64,000 bases of DNA, from assembly GCA_037039925.1 (NCBI GenBank), contig JAXRKP010000022.1, positions 58,501 to 122,500 on the forward strand. Reading direction: 5' to 3'. This DNA is from Doris montereyensis (Eukaryota > Mollusca > Gastropoda > Nudibranchia > Dorididae). A program made the translations under genes and the position numbers. Under the pieces are notes generated by a model that saw only the letters and a list, made by a program, of their open reading frames with translations, made no database searches and was not told the DNA's origin. Shown here one piece after another: positions 23,551 through 64,000 of this stretch. Each line of letters begins with the position of its first letter. The first letter of the stretch is position 1.

Positions 23551-24521
23551 CAGTAGTGACCGCCTAAATGCCCGCCGTCTTGATGCCCGTTTCACTTAAA
23601 AGCCCGCAATCTCAGTGAAACCGAATTTTTTCTATATAAATAAATTGCCCCTCTAAATGCCAGTTTCAAAACCACGATTTCCGCCTAAATTCCCGGCCTC
23701 AACGGCAAATGCAGGTATATTATTTTTTTTTAGAAATTACCATAAAATACGTCTGTAATTGATTAAAAAAAAATTGTTTATCATACATAATGTGATATGC
23801 TCGTCAACAATGTGCCATGCATTATAACCACACTTCATTACCCATCCATTATAATGTAATAAAAGATGACCAGTCTTCTCTTCATAACTCCACCCATTGT
23901 ACAGCACAGCCTTTGTCCCATTTGATCACTGGTTTGTCACTAGGCAATTAGAATTGAAGTCTTTCGGAATCTGCCTACGGCTCTTTCTTGATGTTATAAG
24001 TTGCATGCAATCACCCGGTGTTCTTAATAGACTGGGCACGCATCACGATCGAAGGACAAGGTGTGAACAGTTTTGCTGCTCCCCTGTCTTGCATTGGCTG
24101 TATCCATTGCGCCTTCGGGTCTTCGTGGCAAGCGATGGTCAACCCACCACCTCAGTGCTAAAGAGCTAAATGGTTTCACAGTGTGTCCCTATTTCTCGAA
24201 TTACAATTTTGGTTAATTTTGAATTTCTGCACATTACCTCGATGAACTCTCTTGGTGATCACCCCCATCCCCCTCGTGATCACCCCCTCCCCCTCGTGAT
24301 CACCCCCATCCCCCTCGTGATCACCCCCATCCCCTCGTGATCACCCCCATCCCCCCTCGTGATCACCCCCTCCCCTCGTGATCACCCCCATCCCCCTCGT
24401 GATCACCCCCTCCCCACCCCAAAATTGTTGCCCCTGACCTACTTTCGCCTAAATGCCTGTTTCACCTCAATGTCCGTTTTCTCTGCTTCCCGAGCACTGG
24501 CCATTTAGACGGTCACTACTG
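23551..24521. mobile_element. Pogo/Tc1-mariner-like MITE, 971 bp
   Basis: Begins CAGTAGTGACCGCCTAAATG and ends with the near-complement CATTTAGACGGTCACTACTG, flanked by TA on both sides, as for Tc1/mariner/pogo elements. Subterminal parts also match in inverse (GCCCGTTTCAC / GTGAAACAGGC). Interior has no transposase frame and holds a satellite at 24245-24420. It sits inside an (AAT)n tract. Confidence 0.85.
24245..24422. repeat. Palindromic minisatellite inside the MITE
   Basis: About eight units of CCCTCGTGATCACCCCCATC; each holds the 8-bp palindrome GTGATCAC. Confidence 0.95.
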
Positions 24522-24559
24522 TAGTAATAATAATAATAAAATAATAATAATAATATTAC

Positions 24560-24611
<52 letters not shown>

Positions 24612-24625
24612 TAATAACAATAAAA
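24522..24625. repeat. (AAT)n microsatellite, right part
   Basis: Continuation of the tract interrupted by the MITE. Confidence 0.95.
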
Positions 24626-24754
24626 TTGACACTTATAAAGCGCACATATTTCACCCCTTTCCCTTTTCTCAAAACCACTGAAAATGACTTGGGCTAAAAT
24701 GCTAGCACAGTGACGATTTATTGTTCAAAGGAAGAGAGGTTGGTAAACCGTTCA

Positions 24755-24836
24755 CACGTTCATGCTCATGTTCATGTTCACGTTCATCATGTTCATGTTC
24801 ATGCTCATGTTCATGTTCATGTTCATGTTCATGCTA
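24755..24836. repeat. (TTCATG)n hexanucleotide repeat
   Basis: About 13 units of TTCATG/CTCATG/TTCACG. The HVHVHVH frame here is an artefact. Confidence 0.93.
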
Positions 24837-25766
24837 CTTGCAAAGAGATTTTGTTTTTCACAAACCATGATATGGCCAACTCAAACATTCTCATAAAATC
24901 GTATAGATCTGGTCTCAATCAAAAATATATTATTAAAAAAACACACAAAAAAAAAAAAAAAAAAAAAAAAAAACAATGAGATATTTATCACCATTATATA
25001 TACAAATAAAAGAATGAGGCGTTTAGCTCCTACTGCCAATCTGTCCCATGATGCATTGCACTATCTACCAGATCAGTGGTAGCTCTTTTGCGAGGCTGTT
25101 TTTTTATTACTGCTATTCATTGTATAGTGACAGCAGAAGAAGTACATCTTAAATCTAAACATGTGAATCAACATACATAACTAGATTTATTTAGATATAC
25201 ATCATAAAATTGTGGAAAAATAGTTGCTGTGGCATCTTCGACATCCTATGCGTGTCGTTTCATGACTTGTTCTTGCCAGTGCCAGCCGGGAAAGCACAGC
25301 GCTAGATCTACTTATTCATATTTGTATTTTCACCCTTTCAAACTTTAGAAATCTAGATTGCTCAAGTCCGACTATCTTGTGTTGCTTTAGAATCTAATTA
25401 ATGATTGAGATTTTTGTATCACTTTTGTAAATAAATATATGTGTCTCCCTGTCCAACGAATGAGTTGGATAAAAATAGGGCACGAACAAAAAGAAGAATC
25501 AATTTGAACTTAAAGTAAAGTTGAGACATTTAATAATTTGTTAGAGAATTTGAGAATTGAAAACAGACTTCACAAATAGACTAAATTACGTTTTATGAAC
25601 ATGGATCAAAATGTAAAACTACATGGGTCGTTTAGTTCGTTTCAGGAATTCCCTCACGTAATTGGCAGTGGTAACACTTTTGCGTCGCCGCATTTCCTCA
25701 ATGCCAAATCCTATAATACATTCATATAGAATGTGAGAATGTGCATCAATATAACTCAGTGCAAAC

Positions 25767-25920
25767 AAAGAAAATAGATAATATATTAATCTTGTTAAAG
25801 AAAATAGATAATATATTAATCTTGTTAAAGAAAATAGATAATATATTAATCTTGTTAAAGAAAATAGATAATATATTAATCTTGTTAAAGAAAATTCATA
25901 ATAAATTCACCTTGTTAAGC
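25767..25920. repeat. Minisatellite, 30-bp monomer
   Basis: Four near-identical copies and one decayed copy, core AAAATAGATAATATATTAAT then CTTGTTAAAG. The length is a multiple of three, giving an open but spurious frame. Confidence 0.95.
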
Positions 25921-25924
25921 GCCA

Positions 25925-26796
25925 GTCAATAAGTTATAAAAATACACAAACACCTAGAATGTTATGTACTACTACTCTATCATTTCTAATTCTAGATCTA
26001 GTTTTTGTTATTATCATTACCGGTGGTCATCCTGTTCCTTCTCCTTCTTCTTCTCTTATTATTCTGGCACATGCGCGAGTCGCAGGGTCTTGCCAAACCC
26101 GCAGGCGCAGTAAAAGCGAATAATCATCATCACAAATGTTAGCGTTATTATTTACAGTATTAGAATGATTATTAACAAGAGTAGAAATGGTATCAATAGT
26201 TATAGTGCTTTTGTATTAACATTATTATTTATGAATAATGACGTGGGGTACTACCCTTGTATTTTACTGTAATTAAATAAGGGCTTCAGGCTTCACACAA
26301 AAGAGTTACCACCGATCTGTTTCTGAAACAAGGGCAGATAATTTCATGCGCTTAACGCCCCATTGAACTCAAATATTTAATTCAATAGTACACAAAAGGA
26401 TTTCTTTTCAAAGTCTTCAAACTTTTCCTTCTTCCCCATAACTCAACCCCATCACTGTCGTTATGTACAGTTTACAAGAACGTTATTACACATCAATAAA
26501 ATCATCAACAATGAAATTTCATAAACGAGTTCACCACACTCTTCTCAATTTCCAAAGCCTCTTAAGTTACATACTATCATTTTCATTTTGCGCAAGAATT
26601 TGATCGAGAGCACACATACATACACACAACTATGCGAGAACGCATGTCGATTTCGCACCACGCTTCCCTCCCCTAGCATCCACCATGTGCCTCATTCTCA
26701 ACACTCAACCACAATGTTCTCACACCTGCAGTCTTTCTGTCATACATCACAGTGCCCAACCCCCATTTACAAAATTCTAATCGATCACCAAGCAGG
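25925..26796. other. CASD1 3' flank
   Basis: AT-rich; expected 3' UTR and transcript end of CASD1. No element recognised and no clear poly(A) signal close to the stop. Confidence 0.4.
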
Positions 26797-59084
<32,288 letters not shown>

Positions 59085-59268
59085 ACCAGGGGAGGTTACT
59101 CTAAGGGAAAGTATAGTCCTTTGCTCCTCATCACTAGGCCTATCCGTACATAGGGGTTGACAAAGTTACCCGATTGATGTTTCAAGAGAAAAAAATAAAA
59201 TCAATACAAACGTATCGAGAGGGGTTGGGTGACAATATGGCCCCATAATTGTAATGATTATACATATA

Positions 59269-60145
<877 letters not shown>

Positions 60146-60147
60146 AG

Positions 60148-60910
60148 GGAGTTGAATTGATTGAATTAGACTGAATTGAATTGAACTAAATTGAATTGAT
60201 TTGAGTTGAGTTGAGTTGAGTTGAGTTGAGTTGAGTTGAGTTGAGTTGAATTGAATTGAATTAAATTGAATTGAATTGAATTGAGTTGGATTAATTGAAT
60301 CGATTGAATTGATTGTATTTCAACTAAAATTAATTGAATTGAATTGAATTGAATTGAATTGAACTGAAAACTGAACTGAACTGAACTGAACTGAACTGAA
60401 TGAAATTGAATTGAACTAAATGGAATTGAGTTGAGTTTAGTTGAATTGAATTGAGTTGAGTTGAGTTGAGTTGAGTTGAGTTGAATTGAGTTGAGTTGAG
60501 TTGAGTTGAATTGAGTTGAATTGAATTGAATTGAATCGAGTTGAGTTGAGTTGAATTGAATTGAATTGAATTGAATTGGATTGAATTGACATGGATTGAC
60601 TTGACTTGACTCGAATTGAACTGAATTGAACTGAATTGAACTGGAATGAATTGAATTGAGTTGAATTGAGTTGAGTTGAGTTGAGTTGAGTTGGGTTGAG
60701 ATGAGTTGAGTTTTTTTAGTTGAATTGAGTTGATTTGAGTTGATTTGAGTTGAATTGAATTGAATTGAATTGAATTGAATTGAATTGAATTGATTTGAAT
60801 TGAATTGAATTGAATTGAATTGAATTGAATTGAATTGAATTGAATTGAATTAAGTTGAATTGAGCTGAATTGAATTGAATTGAATCGAATTGAATTGAAT
60901 TGAATTGACT
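60148..60910. repeat. (TTGAA)n pentanucleotide satellite, 760 bp
   Basis: TTGAA and TTGAG/TTGAC variants in homogenised blocks, e.g. TTGAG at 60205-60245 and 60455-60480, TTGAA at 60745-60850. The Q-F-N-S-I frame is an artefact. Confidence 0.97.
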
Positions 60911-61149
60911 TCATCATAGTGCTTTCTGCTTTTACAGATTTTTGTCATCGTTCAGGTTTCCTTTTTTGTTTCAACATGACACTGCCTTTTTTGTTCGATG
61001 TCGGTAAGGTTGAACGAATGGGACAGTGAAACACAAGTTGGGATGGACTGAGATCTAAGTCTTGTCTCGGCGTGTTACTGTTTTACAGATTTATAATAGA
61101 CCTTCGTAATGATCCGTGCGAGCACAGACATAATATTCCCTCACCAAAC

Positions 61150-61735
61150 GTTTAACAGTTTTGACAACGGCTTCTGCTTTATAGCTGCTTTAATGATGAA
61201 CTGGGGATGATGATGATGTTTTGTGGACGATGATATATGATTGTGTGAACTACGTAACCGGTGTTATCGGCGTAAAGATGATATGCCAATCCATATTGCG
61301 TGATGATATTACATAGTGGCGCTGTGTACAGCGGGAACAAGAAGGGTACCAGCCCTGATCCTTGTGGTATACCATATTTCAGTATAACTGGTGACGAGAG
61401 CACGCCATTTATTGATACTCTCTGGGGTTCGGTTAGAGAGGTATGTGACAAACCAACGCAGCGCATTCTCTGTGACGCCAAAGGAAGAAGCAGATTATGG
61501 TGAACTATGTCAAAGGCCTCATTCAGGTCGAGAAGCAGCAGTAACACGTTGTCGTTGATGGTAAATTGATCAATTGTGTCGTTTTGAACTTTGAGGAGGG
61601 CCGTCTCCGTGCTGTGCCCTGTCTTATACGCTGATTGTAGCTGCACTTGTGATGATGTGTCAATCAACAAGAGATGTTCTTTTAGTCTTTTCACCATAAC
61701 TTTTTCAACAACCTTAAAGATGAAGTTCGATGTAT
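61150..61735 (-). mobile_element. CR1/jockey-like LINE fragment (RT palm)
   Basis: Minus strand: QSAYKTGHSTETALLKVQND, LLDLNEAFDIVHHNLLL, YGIPQGSGLVPFLFPLYTAP, YHLYADNTGYV. These are RT motifs; YADD is YADN here, so inactive. Upstream (right) it is cut by the palindromic satellite. Confidence 0.85.
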
Positions 61736-61739
61736 TGGT

Positions 61740-62296
61740 GGTTATGAGAATTCACGCATTTATGTGTGTTGTTATTCTCATGAGAATCCACACACGTTTT
61801 TATGTGTGTTGTTATTCTCAAGAGAATCCACGCTTTTATGTGTGTTGTTATTCTCATGAGAATCCACGCATTTATGTGTGTTGTTATTCTCAAGAGAATC
61901 CACGTTTTTATGTGTGTTGTTATTCTCAAGAGAATTCACGTTTTTATGTGTGTTGTTATTCTCATGAGAATTCACGCTTTTATGTGTGTTGTTATTCTCA
62001 TGAGAATTCAGGCATTTATGTGTGTTGTTATTCTCATGAGAATCCACGCTTTTATGTGTGTTGTTATTCTCATAAGAATTCACGCTTTTATGTTATTATT
62101 CTCATGAGAATCCACGTTGTTAGAGAATCCACGCTTTTATTCTTAAGAGAATGTGTTGTTATTCTCATGAGAATCCACGTTTTTATGTGTGTTGTTATTT
62201 CCATGAGAATCCACATTCTCAAGAGAGAATCCACGCTTTTATGTGTGTTGTTATTCTCATGAGAATCCACGTTTTTATGTGTGTTGTTATTCTCGA
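61740..62296. repeat. Palindromic minisatellite, about 37-bp monomer
   Basis: About 15 copies, core TTATGTGTGTTGTTATTCTC then ATGAGAATCCACGC. Each unit contains ATTCTCATGAGAAT, a perfect 14-bp palindrome, or its variant ATTCTCAAGAGAAT. Both-strand frames are artefacts. Confidence 0.97.
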
Positions 62297-62299
62297 GCC

Positions 62300-63718
62300 G
62301 GGTAGTGGACAGGTAAGCACCTGTACGGGGATTATGCGGCCTCGTCTTCCACGAGTCTCCTACTGCCTTGCAGGCATGGTCTTGGTTGACCAAAGGCTAA
62401 GACATTTAACCCTGGCAGAAAACAAACTCCTGCCTTGCAGTCTGGTCTTGGATGACCGAAGGCTAAGGGAGTTAACCTTGACAGAAAATAACAAGGTCCG
62501 GTAGGGGGCCTCAAGGTGACAGCCCCATCACTTACTTAGGGTACAGTGGGCTAATTCCCTGCGTATCCAAAACAAATTGATTCAAAGTATTAAATATGAT
62601 GATATATCCGAATTGAACTTTCGAAGACGACTTTGGAAAAGAACACGGACTGTGATTTTGGAACATGGAATATTAGGTCAATAAATGGAAGAGAGTTAGA
62701 ATTAGTTGAAGAAATGAAAAAAAATCAAAGTAGACATTTTGGCTATTACAAAAATAAAGCAAAATGGACAAGGAATAGAAAATGTAGGACCAAATCATAC
62801 TTTAATCTTCTCAGGAATAGATGACAAAGATAGAGCTAGAGCAAGGGTAGGCCTCCTAATGCATAAAATGTCAAAACTAAGATCAAAGAAAATAAGGATG
62901 CCTGAAAGAAATATTTGCAAAGAAAGAGGCCAGAGGATGAGATAGATTACGTGAGGAAAGCAAAACAGGAACAATCGGAAGAGTTTGGAAAAGTACTTTA
63001 AAAAAAGCTATCAAGGAAATCAAAAGCTGTTCTGGAGAGCAGTAAAGAGCGTGAGAAAGACCAAAGCAAATTAAGAACGCCAAAGGAGAAATAATGAAAG
63101 AAGACAGCGAAATCATGGAAACGTGGAGAAAGCATTTTCACCAATTACGTAATCCCTCCAGAACATATGAAACAAGGAATACATGTGAATTAGTAAGAGT
63201 AACAATTAATCCAGAGGAGACAGCCGAAGATGTAGATATCTCAATGGAAGAAATCCGAACAGCTATAAGAAAAGCGAAATTAGAAAAGGCCCCAGGAGCA
63301 GATCAAATTTATCCAGAAATTATTTAAAAAAACAAGGGAGAGGGGTAGACAAACTACTACATGTAATGTAAACAAGCATGGAAGTACAAACAGGTGCCAG
63401 ACGACTGGGAAAAGGAAACGGTAGTACCAATACATAAGAAAGGATTAACTATGGAATGCTCAAACTATAGAAGGATATCACTACTTAGCGTACCAGGAAA
63501 AGTGTATGCCAGGATTACCGGAAATGAAACTAATGAAAAGAGTAGAGGATCAGATTGAAGGACACCAGAGTGGATTTAGACCAGGAAGAAGTGTACAAGA
63601 TCACATATTTACAATTAGACAAATAATAGAAAAATTCATTGAGAGAGACATTGACTTGCACCTGTGTTTTATTGACTTAGAAAAGGCATTTGACACTGTA
63701 AGGAGGGACGAACTATGA
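62300..63718 (+). mobile_element. Non-LTR retrotransposon, decayed, endonuclease to RT
   Basis: Starts with two 66-bp direct repeats (CTTGCAGGCATGGTCTTGG / CTTGCAGTCTGGTCTTGG). Then CDFGTWNIRSINGRELELVE and ILAITKIKQNGQGIENVG (AP-endonuclease start), EDVDISMEEIRTAIRKAKLE, KAPGADQIYPEI, GHQSGFRPGRSVQDHIFTIR, LCFIDLEKAFDTVRRDEL (RT fingers/palm). Several frame breaks and stops; it stops before the catalytic YADD box. Resembles RTE/CFDP2-type LINEs. Confidence 0.85.
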
Positions 63719-64000
63719 CATTCCGTAAGGGGGAGGGGGCGCCACCTGGACTGGCGAGTTTGGGACCAAAAGGTTGATTTTCTGTTCTTTGCATATTCGG
63801 ATAGAACGATCATTTATCTACAAGTTTATGGCAGAAAAATGTTCATATGACAATTACATTTTTTTTACAAAATATTTTGTCGGCAAGGGTAAGTAAAAAC
63901 AGTCAACATTTTATGTAAAACACTGACTGAGAAGATGACAGTAAAAAACCCGTATATTGGCGGCTAATCGCCAAATGTGGCGACACCGAGGTCACCTGGC
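63719..64000. other. Unrecognised sequence after the LINE
   Basis: The LINE ends abruptly at an AAGGGGGAGGGGGCGCCACC sequence. GGCGCCACCTGG... and GGTCACCTGG at the window end may belong to another element; no coding signal. Confidence 0.4.

Noticed and set aside
60330..60917. 195-codon QFNSIQFNS frame
   Set aside because: Pentanucleotide repeat read in one frame; 5-bp periodicity gives a 5-residue peptide repeat by itself.
61591..62262. 223-codon plus-strand frame with Cys/Tyr-rich repeats
   Set aside because: Antisense LINE followed by the palindromic satellite.
63094..63718. Functional reverse transcriptase gene
   Set aside because: Frames are broken by stops and the sequence stops before the catalytic YADD box.

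Overview
The window is eukaryotic: spliced genes with GT-AG introns, long AT-rich introns, many micro- and minisatellites, and decayed transposons. The two genes are animal families. Together with the repeat style and the tRNA-like SINEs this suggests an invertebrate, probably a mollusc such as a gastropod. The taxon is inference; the gene calls rest on exon-by-exon protein similarity and splice phase.

Both genes lie on the minus strand. (1) From about 59.1 kb down to 26.8 kb is a complete CASD1 gene (sialic acid 9-O-acetyltransferase). I find 21 coding exons, about 807 codons, with conserved phase at every junction except exon 12/13, where one base is lacking. The catalytic Ser (GDS), Asp and His (DGVH) are present, followed by the multi-pass Cas1p domain. 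(2) From about 15.8 kb down to the left edge is part of a RhoGAP gene of the ARHGAP21/23 type. It shows the PDZ domain and the long Ser/Pro-rich linker in eight exon blocks. The PH and RhoGAP domains would lie beyond position 1, and the 5' exons were not found. Unlike CASD1, this gene carries many single-base frame breaks, mostly at homopolymers, so it is either decaying or badly polished here.

The rest is repeats. About twenty minisatellites with monomers of 17-86 bp fill introns and the intergenic space. Several start within about 25 bp downstream of a 5' splice site, and two are visibly built from the exon end plus its splice donor. Long (GA)n, (TA)n, (AAT)n and (TTGAA)n tracts occur, including a purine-only block just upstream of the CASD1 start. 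Interspersed elements include: a tRNA-like SINE (family A, eight copies); a second SINE (family B); a GGTGATCTCAGGG family (E) that probably seeded one satellite; a pogo-like CAGT/TA MITE at 23.55-24.52 kb; a hAT-like MITE nested in a SINE at 49.9 kb; another MITE nested in a LINE at 46.7 kb; and seven non-LTR retrotransposon fragments. The largest is at 62.3-63.7 kb on the plus strand.

Layout: 0.9-15.8 kb RhoGAP gene; 15.8-26.8 kb intergenic satellites or undetected 5' exons; 26.8-59.1 kb CASD1; 59.1-64 kb purine tract, pentanucleotide satellite, palindromic minisatellite and two LINE pieces. The genes are in tandem, same strand. I see no functional link between them.
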